Part shown: positions 48,416 through 61,694 of the stretch, piece by piece
Position numbering within the stretch: the stretch's first letter is position 1
Layout of the letters: each line of letters starts with the position of its first letter
Assembly: GCA_013365365.1 (NCBI GenBank)
Contig: JABVXU010000024.1
Location: 285,076 to 349,075, forward strand
DNA length: 64,000 nucleotides
Source: Cruorifilaria tuberocauda
Lineage: Eukaryota; Nematoda; Chromadorea; Rhabditida; Onchocercidae
Direction: 5' to 3'
Position numbers and translations under genes: made by a program
The notes under the pieces: model-generated
What the model was told of the DNA's origin: nothing
The model's database searches: none
The model's input: only the letters and a program-made list of their open reading frames with translations

Positions 48416-51400
48416 CACATTGACCAATGCTATCTGATTAGCTCATGCACAGGCGATATGACACATCTTCAGAGACACTCTTATGCTGCCATTCGTTTGA
48501 ATCTTTTGCTTGACCGATCAGTGAATGCATTACTTCTTCCCTTCTGATTTTGATTTAAGCTTCAGAGACATACCAGTTAACCTTTTATCTGAACCCAACA
48601 TTGGTATTACAAGTGTTTAAAGTTATTCCATTATTCTCTGACCAGTCTGAGAAAGAGTTATGGCAAAACTAGTCAGGAAAGAGAGTTCTGATTTTCATGA
48701 CGGAAGACGGCTTAATTCCTCGGAAATTGACTTTTAACCTCTAATCAAAACAAAGATGCAGCGTATATTTTTTTGGTATTATTTTGAAGATTGATTTTCT
48801 ACAGTTTCGTTTGAAATCAAGTTATAAAACAGCAGCTGCCCTCTCTTTTGCGACGTATTTTTTTATTCGAAACAGAGGTTCATTTTTAAAAATTGACAAG
48901 TCTCAAAATTTGCCTTACCTTTCATCTTTTCCAACCTATTATCATTGCCATTCTCAAAAGTTTGCCTATCATCTTTGTTTTCATAATTTTATCAAATCCA
49001 CTAAAAAACAGCTATGCTATCAAGAAATTTCGCATGCGCTGTTACTGTAATTAAATGCCTCAAGGTAATGATCAATTATATTCGTGGGGGTTTCACTCAA
49101 ATTATCGCCATTATGAATAATCGGGTAACTTTAATTTCATTAAGCAAGAAACTATAGAATAAAGCTCATGCAGGTAAATAAACTAAGGTAGATGTCCAAG
49201 AGTGCGGGTGGCCCCTCATGACCATCATCGATCGTTAAATCTACTCATTACGTTTCATTTAATGATCTACCAATGGCTACACTCTTTTAGATCAAAAAAA
49301 TTATCGTCAACGCTATCCTCAAATATTGGATTTCAGCACCATACCATTAAAAACCAATCATTGTAACTGCAACATAATGAAAAAATCCTATTAAGTAAAT
49401 GAAAAGTTACTGATATTTTAAAAGCAGTATAATCCCAAATGGGGCTCATGATAGTAGCTGTTATAAAATGATCTTTCAGAATTTGAAGCTTTACTTTTGT
49501 TGATTAATTACAGTAATTTGTAACACATTCGTCAATCATTTAATATTCAATATTCAATTTCAATTATTCTATTTATTGGAAGCATGAAGCTTGAGAGGCA
49601 TCAAACCTATTTGAATTATTGTATTAAAAAAATTTATCCTAATATTAGAATTATTTGCAATGACAGTACGGAGTAAATGTTTATCCTCCATTCACGGATG
49701 TTGTAAGTGAAGCTGAACTATATGCGATCTTTTACAATTGTTTTCCCTGGATAATATTTTATAAATATTTTTGAGGAAATCGATTGAAAATTGGAAATTA
49801 CAAGGAGGAGCTTGAAAAAACACCAGAGATTATTATTTTAACAATGTATACCATCTGCTGGAAATGATTCTACGCTTTCGTCAGCTCATTTTTTTCACTT
49901 TACTCACAATTCGCAGCGGCAATCAACAATTACTCAATTTTATTCGTACCGAACGAGCTGCTGTTTATGTTAGTTTATCGTTAATAACAAACGATTGAAA
50001 GTGATAGTGTCATGAAAGAGTGATTGATTTTCGTAACAAATAAACAATCTTTTTTTCAATTAGATCAATAATATTGTTATTTGAACTTTGTTCATTTTAG
50101 ACCATAAATATAGTATCTTACATATTAATACTAACACTTGAGGAGTTGTAAATATAAGCCCTTAATTGGAAAATTAACGAAGAAAATAATTTGTCAAATT
50201 CAAATAATAGAAACAGTTTCTACTTTTATTTGGAGCGACGAAACTTTTTCTGAAAATCTTTTGGCTTGATTAAGTCTGATTAATGACTTCATATTCATTT
50301 GAAAGTTGTTTTACTATTGTTATCCAGGCAAAATTTTAACTTAATTTAGCTCTGGAATAGCGAAGCCGAAAAATCAAGATATGAAAATCCAAAGTCTTTC
50401 TATAATTCAAGTTTTCCGAACACCGTTTGAAACAAATTTGAAAATTTTAACAGAGCAGCTGCCGCTGTATTATTGATCAGAACGTGTGTTATGGGAAAAA
50501 GAGCCTAGAATAAGTGTTCAGCTAACAGTTCTAAACTTATTAAGGATAAGAAAGTAGGACATTATCATTTCAGCAAAGTCATTCAGTTCCGCCGCAATCA
50601 TTTCTGTTTGTTAATAGCTCAGTACCAATGCCAAAGGAAGCAGTTCGACCTTTTGAAAGATCACTTCGAGATGGTACGACGACGATTGATGTTGCTGTTG
50701 CCTTATGGTATTTTTTTTAATTTGTTATAATTTCTTATAATCTTACTAATTTTGGTATTTTTACTCTTTCTATAGTTACTTATTACTTTTTTAAAAAGGT
50801 CGATTTTTCAAATTTTGCAAAATGCAATTGAAATTGCAAAATTTGAAATTGAATACTTAAAAATGTTATTCAGTCCTTTTCATGAAATGAAAAGTGAACA
50901 GTCTTAAATTTACGAGATTTTGAGAAATTTTATTTTCAGGATTCCGGGAACTGGTATTCCTGCCATTTGGGGAAGAGCCTGGGAAGAAAATGGTGGAATG
51001 CAAGCTTTATTTATTATTGGAAATAAGGTCAAGGTTTTAAAGCGAGGTTTTCGACTATTAATTTACAAGGGTTCACCAGACACTAATGGATTCAAGTATA
51101 TGCCATTTTTTGCTTAATTTTTATGATTGTTTAAATATTTCAATTTAAACAAAAAGATGATTTCTTTGATCGCTAAAATTTCTCATTTTAAATTTTCACA
51201 AATCTGAATTAATTTCAGATTTACTTGGATGCGAGTAAAAGATGCTGACCACGGTACTATACTATTTTCTGGTGCAAATATGCATACACCAGCCGTATTC
51301 TCAGAAGATGGACAATATGAGTATCTCGGTGACGCCGATTGGCAGAAAAGAAGGATGGAATTCGTGAAATACGATTCTGACGAACCTCATACAGTCGGGA

Positions 51401-51474
51401 ATTATGGTGGAAGACTGTATTTTGACAATGATGTTTACGTGCTTACTAAACAACGATGTAATTGTCAGTGTTAA
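47971..51474 (+). CDS. Unrecognised, well-conserved-looking protein, four-exon model
   Basis: Proposed exons: 47971-48111, 50574-50707, 50940-51095, 51219-51474. They sum to 687 nt, for 228 residues, all in phase across GT-AG junctions. Exons 2-4 have strong protein character and clean acceptors (TTTCAG). They read PKEAVRPFERSLRDGTTT, IPGTGIPAIWGRAWEENGG, FTWMRVKDADHGTILFSG, QYEYLGDADWQKRRMEF and GNYGGRLYFDNDVYVLTK. The pattern of Trp, Tyr and Gly suggests a beta-rich, possibly extracellular or lectin-like fold, but I cannot name the family. Exon 1 lies in a GC-richer island and joins in phase 0 at AGA/GTTAGT over a 2.5 kb intron, so it is less certain than the others. The last exon ends in CNCQC then TAA; a donor just before this (CGAT/GTAATT) could instead lead to another 3' end. 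No signal peptide is obvious in this model, so the true N-terminus may differ. Confidence 0.6.
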
Positions 51475-53012
51475 TTTCTTAATTTTTTGTTTTTTAGGAA
51501 TGAGTCGTCAGTTGATTTCTAATTTGGACGAAAAATATTCTTTCTACATATCATATAGTTTAATAGTTAGCACTGAATCAGAGGAGGTTTTTAGTTATGA
51601 TTGAAGTTAAAAAAACAGAATTTTGTAAACTCAATAATTTTACTGTGATATTTAATATATTCCTACTATCGTGTTTGTTAGTATTACTAAAAATTAATGA
51701 TTTCTTTTTGAATTACCTCAATGAATACTCTTAGTCATTTCGTTTCATTCAACTGTATTTCGATATTATATTTGTATAATCTTTTACTTGACCCAGTGCT
51801 CTTTTCTCGTTTTAATTCTTCTCTCGATAAATTATCAAATTCATAATTAATTATTTCATAAGAATAGAAACTATTTATCAAAAATCTACTTTTCTGATGA
51901 AATGATTTTTTATTTGATAAAAGATATATTTTGTATGAACTACTCCTCACATCCTTACTGCCTCTAACTTATGCAGCTGTGATTGTACAGTGATTTCCTT
52001 TTTTTGTTTTGTTTTACATATCTTCTTTCTCTGATATGTTTAATGATATTACCAAACAATATTATTTTCATTATTCCCATTAAAGAATTATAAACTTTTG
52101 CAATCGATACCATTGAAGGATTTCTTGTGTGAAATATGTGAAACAAATCATATTCACTGAATTATTAAAAAGTTGTGAGTTACTATATTTACGATAGGGG
52201 GTAAGCAATATCAGGTCAGAATAATGCAGTCATAATTAGGTCAATTACGTCGAAACTTAGAAACAATGTAGGAAAAAATTAAGATCAGACAGGATGCATA
52301 GAGTATTTTTTCTTTAATTTACTGATGATTGCAGTTCTTTAACTGCGTTTAAAACTGAGTTTAGATCAAAACTTATCATTACTTGAAACAAAACTTAGCA
52401 AAAGAACTAATTGTAGATGATGAAGTCTATCTCAAACTTCTTTCATTATGATTAATCTTTTTCTATTGTCAACTTTTTAGTTTAAAAATTCTGCCATTAT
52501 GAAATTGACATTAGTCTAACATGTTTATTTGACCGCTAAGTTTTGATAATTACTTCGAGAGAATTCAATTTAATAAATTATATTTTTTTGTTACAATTAG
52601 AACATTTTGATTTTCACAAGTACTTGATTGATTTCAAAGAAATATGCTGAAATTTTTGAAAAATTGTCATTTTTCAGTGCAATTATTGATTTACAACAAT
52701 ATTGAATGATATCAATATATATTGCACATATAAAATTCTTCGTAATTTAAACGATTTTAATGGAGAAAAAATTTTCACCATCAATTTTGATCATCAATTT
52801 TTTCTCGAAGGATTATTGCAGTTTTGAATTTGATTGGTTAGAAATAAAATTTAACATAATTTTCAAATGTATCCCTTAAAAATTGTTTTTTGAAAAACTA
52901 ATGCAACATTAATACGAATGGGGAAAGTTCCAGATAATCTATGCTATGAAATTGAAATTTATCGAAGCAATCGGAATATTTGAAAGTTTAATAATGTTTT
53001 TTTCTGAATCAG
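51475..53012. other. AT-rich stretch, no certain gene
   Basis: This region follows the four-exon gene and leads to the orphan poly-glutamine exon. A possible exon at about 51500-51575 (after TTTTTTAG) is open for about 25 codons but would create a stop codon (CGA/TGA) if joined to the previous donor. Otherwise I see only AT-rich low-complexity DNA. Confidence 0.35.
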
Positions 53013-53127
53013 TTCTCTCTTCGAGCAATATTTCAATTGTAACCTGAAAATGACAAGCTTTTTCGATCATCCAACTTTAATCAATGAGCAGCAACAACAA
53101 CAGCAGCAGCAGCAGGATGATGTGTAA
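53013..53127 (+). CDS. Orphan terminal exon encoding a poly-glutamine C-terminus
   Basis: After a T-rich acceptor (TTTTTTTCTGAATCAG) an open segment of 115 nt codes, from phase 2, for SLFEQYFNCNLKMTSFF, then DHPTLINE, nine glutamines (mixed CAG/CAA) and DDV followed by TAA. The acceptor, the continuous frame, the mixed glutamine codons and the stop directly after an acidic tail make a genuine last exon plausible. I could not identify its upstream exons. A weak join to the preceding unrecognised gene (using CA/GTGTTA at about 51469) keeps frame, so this could be an alternative 3' end of that gene. It may also be chance. Confidence 0.3.
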
Positions 53128-56100
53128 TGCTAGACGACATTACCTCTATCGAATTTTTCTTCATAATTTCATTTCTTCTTATTTTTATTCGTTTTCAAGT
53201 TGAAGTAGAATGAAAAGAGAAGAGCCAGAAGCGGAAATAATGACTTACTATAAAAGAAAATAATTTCAGAGGCCTGTAATGAAAAGGGAGAAGTAATAAA
53301 GAGAAGAGTAAGTAAATTAAAGCATGGGTTCCAAAAGAATTTCCTAGGAGTCTTCAAGTCTAATGCTTCTTTTTTCTAGCACACTTCGGTTTGTCTGTCA
53401 ATCTGAGGAAAAATAAACAGATAAGACTGAAATGGTTTTCTTGTAATGGAATGCGACTGATCGATCGCTCCTCCAAATTTTCTTTTTCTTCTCAACAAAA
53501 TTTTGAAAATTGCATAATAATTCCAAAAATGCTGAAAAAAGTTATCACCACATATTACATCCTTTGTTAGCATAATATTTTGTTAGCTAAGTGTACTTTA
53601 GTTCACGTGCCTTCTCTTTCTTTCCTTGCATTAGTTTGTATTAAATTTTGCTATCGATATCAAATAGTCAAATTTTTATCATTACATGCTGCTATGTCTG
53701 GATAATCTAATTTTTATCCAATAAACTCGAATCTCCGGCTTAACTTTTAATAGAAGAAGATGAAAATTGAAAATTTTGCATAACTACAATCGACAATAAT
53801 TATAAAAAAAATCGACAAGAAATGATAAACTTCATCAAATAAAGATGAAAAAAGAACTCGCCTGAGGAGTTTCAATGTTTCTCTAAAAGGAATTTCTGCT
53901 TACAGTTAAAAATTTCAGTGGGGAATACCATTGTGATCATTTATTGAAAAAGCATTTCTTAAGCAAAATAAACTAAAAATAACAAGCTAGTGGGAAGAAG
54001 CATTTTAGCCAAGATATAATTTACCTGCAATAATTTGGTTACAATTCACATCGTTGAAATGCCATTTAAATAGATATAGAAATGATTTGTTTTTGGAAGT
54101 AGCTTTCTACGATTTTAAAGCGAAAAATTAAACTTTGAAGAAATTTAATGACAGTTTCTTTCTATAGTTGACAAAAGTTAAAATAAATGACATAACATTA
54201 AACTAATCTTTTCACTTCTCAGATTGAAACATAAATTCGCTAAGAAAATGAAAATTTTTAAATTTGAATACTTTTTAAGAAAGAAAATATATGAGAAACT
54301 CAAAACTTCTAATCAATTTCTCAATTATTGATTTCTACACAATCTTAATTTTATTCACTCTAATTTTGAAAATTGAAATTGAAATTGAAATTTTGGGAGA
54401 GAATAGATTTTCAAGGAAAAGTAAAGATTTTACTTATTTTCAGAGCGTCTGTCTTTCTATAAAAGTTTCGTTTCTATTTGTGACATATTTCTCCAGTACA
54501 TGGAAATTAAGAGATGCAATAAAGAACCCAATCACTAACAATCTTACTGAGAAATTTGAAATCTTAAATTAGCGTTACGAAATTATATTCGCTTGCAATT
54601 AGTCTCGTCACTGCATGATATATACATTGCATTGAACAATAATGCAATTGATATATATCAGATCTTATCAAGTGTCAATATGCCATCAGAGATCAATGTT
54701 TCATATGTAGCAAATATAGTACCTCATTTTCAGCAACCCAGATTGTTTGGTTTTTTCTAATGAATACACTGGTATTTCTTGAATTTTCTTTTCTTTCCAC
54801 CTATTTGATGCTTATAGGAGGAAGAACATAGCTGGTTGAAGGGGACCAATTGATTTTGGAAACATGACAATTTGGTTCCGACTACAACCAGGTATGTAAG
54901 TATCCACAACATATTCTGTCAAGAATCAATATCTTCATAGGTCTTTCATCGTTTCTTCAAGATTAAAGCTTTGCATTTGAACGAAAATACCTGTAAAAGA
55001 TTATAAAAAGAAGCAATTTGAGGAAGCAAATTTGCTATTACGCACGTCTGATAAAAATGTCATTACGTATTCCCAGAAGGAATAGAAAGTAAACAAGCAA
55101 AAGAATTTTAATATTCATTTAAAAAAATTACTAAGATTCAAAGGAAAACATTGAAATCTATTGTTAAGAATGTTGGAGATGAGAGAAGATGAGGCAGTTG
55201 AAAGAGAAATTCAGGCATAAGCGATAACAATGTTGCGTAATACGTAACAAGTAAAAAGATTACGTGATTGATATAACAGCAGCTGGTCCGATTACTTAAT
55301 GGAAGTAAAGTGATTAAATCAGACAATAAGCATTGAATTATTATGAATCAATTTGGAGTGCATTAATACATTGATGTCTTTTTTTCTGAGAGATAGTTCC
55401 AGAAATACTAGCTATGGTTCGTTCTTATTCTTTTCTTTATCCTTTTTTTCTGAACAGAAATGTGATTTGAGAAATATTTTGATAAATTTCTTTTCCCTTT
55501 CTTCTTTTATTCTCTACTCAATTCTTATTATTTCAAATCATTTAAGCTTTCAGTGTAATCTTTGCAATGTTATTGAAATATGATAACAGTCGTATAATGC
55601 TCTTTTTCTCGTCTAAATCCACAATTATTGGAATTTTCATTCCTGACATCTAACTTCTCAAACCACATTGACAGCTCAGTAATTCTGACCAATGCCCACT
55701 GTAATTGGAGCAATGTCCATCAGCAATTTACGGATTCATAAAACAGAAGAAGAGAGACGAAAAATGTTTTATTGTGAAAATTTTTGAGATCCATTGCATA
55801 TTGCAATGTCTTAGTGATAATATATCCATATGATAAGATGACGCATTAAGCGATGTTATCAATACGATATGATTAACAGTTTTGGTAGGTTTCCTTCACA
55901 AAATGAACATTTTCCAAGATATATAACGAAAGTGATATCGATCGAGATGAAAATATGACACTTCACAATTGATCAGGCAATACAGAAAGATGATGGTCTC
56001 TTAATTACTTACTTAATTACCTATTCCTTCGCACACTCAACAAATTTATCATTTCTTTTCCCTCGCATTATATCATAGATATAATCAACATATCACTGAT

Positions 56101-59100
56101 ATTTGATATCTCGAATTCTATTCCAAAATTATAATCTTTCTTCAAATTGATAAATCTCAAAGAAACAATATATTAAAAAATAAGAATAGAGAATTTACCT
56201 CCATAAACTTGTTTTAGCTTAAAAAAATTATTACAAGCGATAGTCAAATCATAGTTAAAAATGCCATTGCTACTATTATTTCCCGTATTTTTTCTTATGA
56301 ATGTCAATTCCTTTTTTTCTCACAAAAATTACCCAACAAATTTTCCCGAAAAGTTCGATAACAGAAAGAAAAGAGAATGATTATTGCAATTTATGCAATA
56401 TAATATGTAAAGGATATGATAAGATGGTGCTAATTGTGCTCAAAATCAAATAAATAGTTTTTGCTAATCGATCTTTCAAGATCAACTGCTTTGTGCGCAA
56501 ATGAACAATTGGTAATAAACTAACATTGTAGTAACAAGCAAAACATTAGCACACTCTTCTATCTTTCTCCGCCAAAAAAAACGAAAAAAAAAGGAAAGGA
56601 AAAAGCAGAAAATGAGAAAGTGCTATAGTTTCCAGACGTGTATAATGGAATGCACTTGACAAATGACACGAAAATGTTATATTTCTGGTATCATTTTAAG
56701 AAAGTAATATTTTATCTAAAAGCAACAGTTTTCCTTAGGGAAAGTTAAAGATAAGAAGAAAAAAATGAAGTTCAGTGTGTAAAAAGCTTAAGATATTGAA
56801 CAAAAAATGTTTAGACAAAAATGACTATTTAATGCTTATAATTAGTTCAATTAATAATTTATTGGTTCAGTTACTGTAGAATAATAATTTATCAATCCCA
56901 TTAATACTGTAATCTTAAGACAGTATAAATACTGTTAAGAAAATTAACAGTGATCTTTGCATGATGATAAAATAATTAAGCATAATATGTTGTCTAGAAG
57001 GAATGATAAATGTTGATCAGAACATTTATCGAGTTTAAGGATATTAATTATATTTCAATGCTTAATTTTCCATATTTCAATAAATTAGTGGTGATAGAAA
57101 ATTTTAAAAATCTGAATGAAGAAAAGTGTGTGTTTTCGTTGCATGATTTAGTAGTAATCCAACAAGTATTTTTTACAAATATAAAAGTGGCAGTCAGCCA
57201 AAAAGAATATAAAACACATCATTCTTGCAGTAAATAACCTTTCAGTATGAACCAAAGTAAATACATAATTGAATATTTCAAATATTTTACGCAGTTATAT
57301 GCGTAATATTATTAAAGTTCTCTTTTCCTAATTCATCAAAAACTTTTAATTGTTATAACACACTGATTTATTTCCTCCTGATATTTAATCATATTTTGTT
57401 ATTAGATCAATCAATTTACAAAATTTTTCTTACCTAAATTCAAAAGAAGTTTTGAAATGCTACAGTTATTAAATATCGGAAAACATCCAAAAAAAATGCA
57501 GATGAGTCGATGAAAAGTGACAGTAATTCGACTAAATGTAATTTGTCGAAGTTTAATTTTCCTTTTACTTTCATTTAGTTCCAATTTGATTCAATTCATT
57601 TGTGTCATATATAAAACAGATGAATTTGAAGGAAGAAATTTATTCGATATACGAACGGCTTAATCAAGATAAGCTGTCGGAATCAATGCTTACATTGGAG
57701 ACTTAGTTATGATAAGAACCCTCAAAAGTTTCGTCTTAGATACTATTTCTTGTATTAATCATAGAGAAAGTATGCGTATCAGTGACAGAGTGATTGCAAG
57801 ATTTGATAAATTTTTCATATTTAAGTAAATGTAAAATTTCCCTCGAATTAATCATTTGAAGTTCGCGGATATTGAAAGAAAATATAGATGACCTGTTCCA
57901 ATTTTTCAATGACAAATAAGAAGAGCATGAATTTCAATTTCTTTGAAGAATTTTTGGGTGATAGCTTTTCTCCGAAGAAAAATCTCAGAATCTTCTCAAT
58001 TTCCAAAACTTTTCATTCTCTTGAAAGAAAAAATAAATTTTGTAGAAAATAATAGCTTCGTTATCAGTATTTCTATCAAAATATTGAAATTTAGAAGGAA
58101 ATCGATTTTATTTCAGTAAATTGAAATGATGACAGAAAAAGTAAAATTAAATAATTATATCAAATGGATTCGAATTATTCTAATTCATATTCATTCAGTC
58201 ATATTAATAGTGATGTGTCTTCCACTAACTAACCAGTCCTTATTTCCATTTTCTTACCTTTGCAAAATGAAAAAAGACCATATGAAAAAAAGAAATTCTT
58301 TTGAAATTACAGCACTAGTCCAGAAAATATAAACTTTATCATCTGTTAGCTTAGCTTCTTTTTTGAGTACATTTATGAACTTGAGAGATGATGGAACTGA
58401 TAGCTGATTTTCAAAAATAATTAAATGCTACGACATTGGAAACATTGGTGCTATCGGTGGCGTCGAATGGAAATCCTGAGAACGGTGAAATCATTTATAT
58501 CATCATGAGAAAGGCGGACTACTTATAATTTATCATCTGAAAGTCAGAGTAAAATTTTGTTGATAATTTTGATTAATTTTGTTAGAATTTCCTATGCCTT
58601 ACAATTTTCTGAAATTTTTATTGCTGTTACTTCCAAAGAATTTCTCAATGATTTTTTTCATTTCATTAGACAAAGCAGAATTGCGAAAATAGAACTAATA
58701 ATATATGTATTTTATCGCTTTACGTCGAATGATAACATAATTTAATACGGATCGTTCATAATGATTTACCTAGAATACACTCCTGTATTCAATCAGTAAA
58801 TTAAAATTTCTCCGATTTTCACTAATTGAATTATTTTTTATATATTCAAAATATTTTTTTTTTATAAAAATATTTTTTTATATATTTTTATATATTCAAT
58901 GAATGTTTCTGCAAAATGTATACTTATTTAAAGTCTTTACATTTCTTAATCGTTGCATAGGAAATTCTAAGTGATGATTTAATGAATGATGACAAATAAT
59001 ACTGAAATAAGATTGAATTCCATTCTTCAAGATTGAAATGTTGAGATGAGTTTTATTCAGCTTTCTAATTCCAATTTGAAACAAATGCAAGAACAGAAGA

Positions 59101-61694
59101 GAAAGAAGAATTAAAAGTATGAAAAGGATGATGAGAAAAGCATTTGAAAGAAAAGGAGAAATGAATTGGTGAATCAGTTTTCTCTCTCATTCCCAATGAG
59201 ACAAAAAATAAACCTTTCACTCTTACTAGAGAAGGAGAAATTGGAAGGTAGGAGGATAGGGAAAAAAGAAGAGGAAGTCCTTCTCCCATCAGGCTACTAG
59301 GCTATTAAGCTATTAGGCTTACTGGGTCAATGCCAAACGATTCTCATTTCTTTTTCCTTAGATGGAAATGACAACAGAAAAAAAGCGAGAGAACTGAACA
59401 TTGCCTATTAAAAATAATAAATGTTTATGTTTACTAAGAAAATTGTCATGAAAATTCTAGCTAGCCAAGTTTAAGATGTACAGTGTTATCAGTTTCATAT
59501 CATATAACATCCAATATAATTCTTATGTTCATTTAGTTGATGCAATTAAATTACATTGTAATTTTTGTATTACAGAAATATATTATTTAGCGGAAAAAAG
59601 TTGTAGGTGGATAATTTGAAGTAACGATATCATCAAAGTGATATGGAATAAATTAGAATAAATTATTATATAACTGATATTGTTGTGTTAATCCACAAGA
59701 AAGGAAAGTTCTTAAATAATCTATCTACTGATCTCATACGACAAAAACTTATTTTTGCCACTTAACATATCCTAGCTGCAAATTTTTGTAGATCAAGTCA
59801 ACAAATGAATATTATTCTGAATAAATTATATGCTCAACGATTAATTACGCATAATTAGAGGAAGGAATGTAGCGAAACAACGAGCGCAAAAAATTTCTAA
59901 TAAACTTTTGCGAAAAAACTAACTAAAAAACACGAACTTCTCTTTCCTAATGACTTCCAAAATATTTATTATTCCTCAAAATTTAATTTCTAGTTGACTC
60001 AACGATGAGGTTTAAATTCGACCGCTCATAATAACTAATCAATGTTCCATAAAAACTGATCATATCTTTATATCGGTATATTCATATTAACTCAAAGATT
60101 TCAAAAAACAGGACAGTTAATTTTTGCTGAATGCTAATGTTTATAAAAATGCAATTATAAGAAGTCAGTCTGTTGAAATTTGTTAGACTTCTAAAGAATA
60201 GTTTCACCAAGTCGCAAAATTGCTCTGAAGTACCTACGATTCCAAATTGTCCAGGATTTAGTAAAAACAGCTCTTCCATATATCATGTATTTATTTATAT
60301 TTTCACACGAATCTTACCTAATTCATACCCATCTATTGATGATTAATTAGTTCATAATTATTTACTTGTCTACACTGACTAATTTTGCTGTTATCCTTGA
60401 AATGAAATTAAATGAATAATTAATAGTTAAAACATCACAAGAATATATTTATTTAAATATTTGATAATAAAACTATAATTCCTTCGTTTTTAAATTTCAA
60501 AAGAAGCTATTAAATTATTATCAGGTTAACTTTCGGTAATGAAGGAGAATGCGAAATTCTTAAATAGAAAATTTGTAGCAAACATAACATTTCTATTCAA
60601 TTTTTCATGAAAATTTCCTATTTTTTTAACACGCCACTTTACTTGATAAAATAAAAAGTAAAGACCAAAAAAAGAAATTAAGGGGAATGTGTAACTAGTT
60701 ACTAAGTATTTCAGATTAAATATCAAAAAAGCTAAATAATCTAATTGCAAGGAACAGTATGAAACACTTCCCTTTGAAATTTCAAGGCTCATCTGAATTG
60801 TTTTAATACAAAATTTTCACGTTTGTTTTAGCTGCCATATTCTCAAACATTTAGCACTATGAAGTAATATACTAAATCCATAAATTCGAAGTTCAAATTA
60901 CATTGTAAATAGAAAATTAGTCGGCAATGGAAAAGAATCGAGATTAGGTAGAGCACAGCGGAGCTTATACACTAAGAGTACGCTTCTTGGAACACTTCTG
61001 TGAATTTTAATCAGCTCAGTTTGAAATTTCATTGGACACACATAATCGGGATGAAGCAATGGATCGAAGACAGAGGACACGCTCGCAGAGAAAGTGTAAC
61101 GTGCTAGAATGTCTGACATTCCAGCAGTAGGTCTGGTTACCAAAAAATTTTTCAGATTCTATTTCGAAAAATAAATTGAAGATTTCTAGTGAGTTAAACT
61201 GAGCAGCTGTTCCGTTTGTCCGTGACTATAATGGTGCCACTGCTGAGGATTTGAAATGAATAATAGTTCGAGAAAAAAGAGTCAATTATTTTTTCCACTT
61301 TTCTATCTTGACATCAGGATTAACTCACCATCGCTGCTGACCTCTAAAAGTGACAGCTTAAATTTCAATTCCAAAGGAAAGTCTCGATTACATGATCATT
61401 TCCTTTGCAAAATTTTAGACTTTTCAGAACTAATTAATTTTTGATCAGTTAGATGAAAAAATCCTCGTGAAATTGCTGTACTGCGAAGAAAATCATAGAG
61501 TTTAAAAATTTATCATTGCAATATTTGCGAAAATTCACTCAGCACTTTCAAACCATCAAAAAGACACGCAAACAGCATTCGCTATATGAAACGATTTATG
61601 CTACCAATATATAATATATTAATAGCAAAATTATAAACGACTGAAAGGATTCACAACAATTAAAGTGTTCCTGCAAATAAAAAGTAATTGCACC
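53128..61694. other. 8.6 kb gene desert
   Basis: No exon is supported on either strand. Open frames (for example 54291-54572 +, 57010-57237 +, 60526-60792 -, 60898-61143 -) are short and dominated by Phe, Ile, Leu, Asn and Lys codons. The frame at 60898-61143 has somewhat better composition but no motif and no splice partner in phase. Minor features are a GAAATT run at 54367-54393 and a short GGCTATTA/GCTATTA repeat near 59291-59320. Nothing resembles a transposon, tRNA or snRNA. Confidence 0.5.

Noticed and set aside
51490..51603. Additional last exon for the gene at 47971-51474
   Set aside because: Joining it at CGAT/GTAATT creates a stop codon across the junction, so it adds no protein; not included.
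59065..59289. Minus-strand frame with hydrophobic, Ser/Phe-rich translation
   Set aside because: Derived from a purine-rich (GA) stretch on the plus strand; composition alone explains it.
60898..61143. 81-codon minus-strand frame near the last unrecognised gene
   Set aside because: It lies beyond that gene's TGA stop, no phase-compatible junction links it, and no family was recognised.
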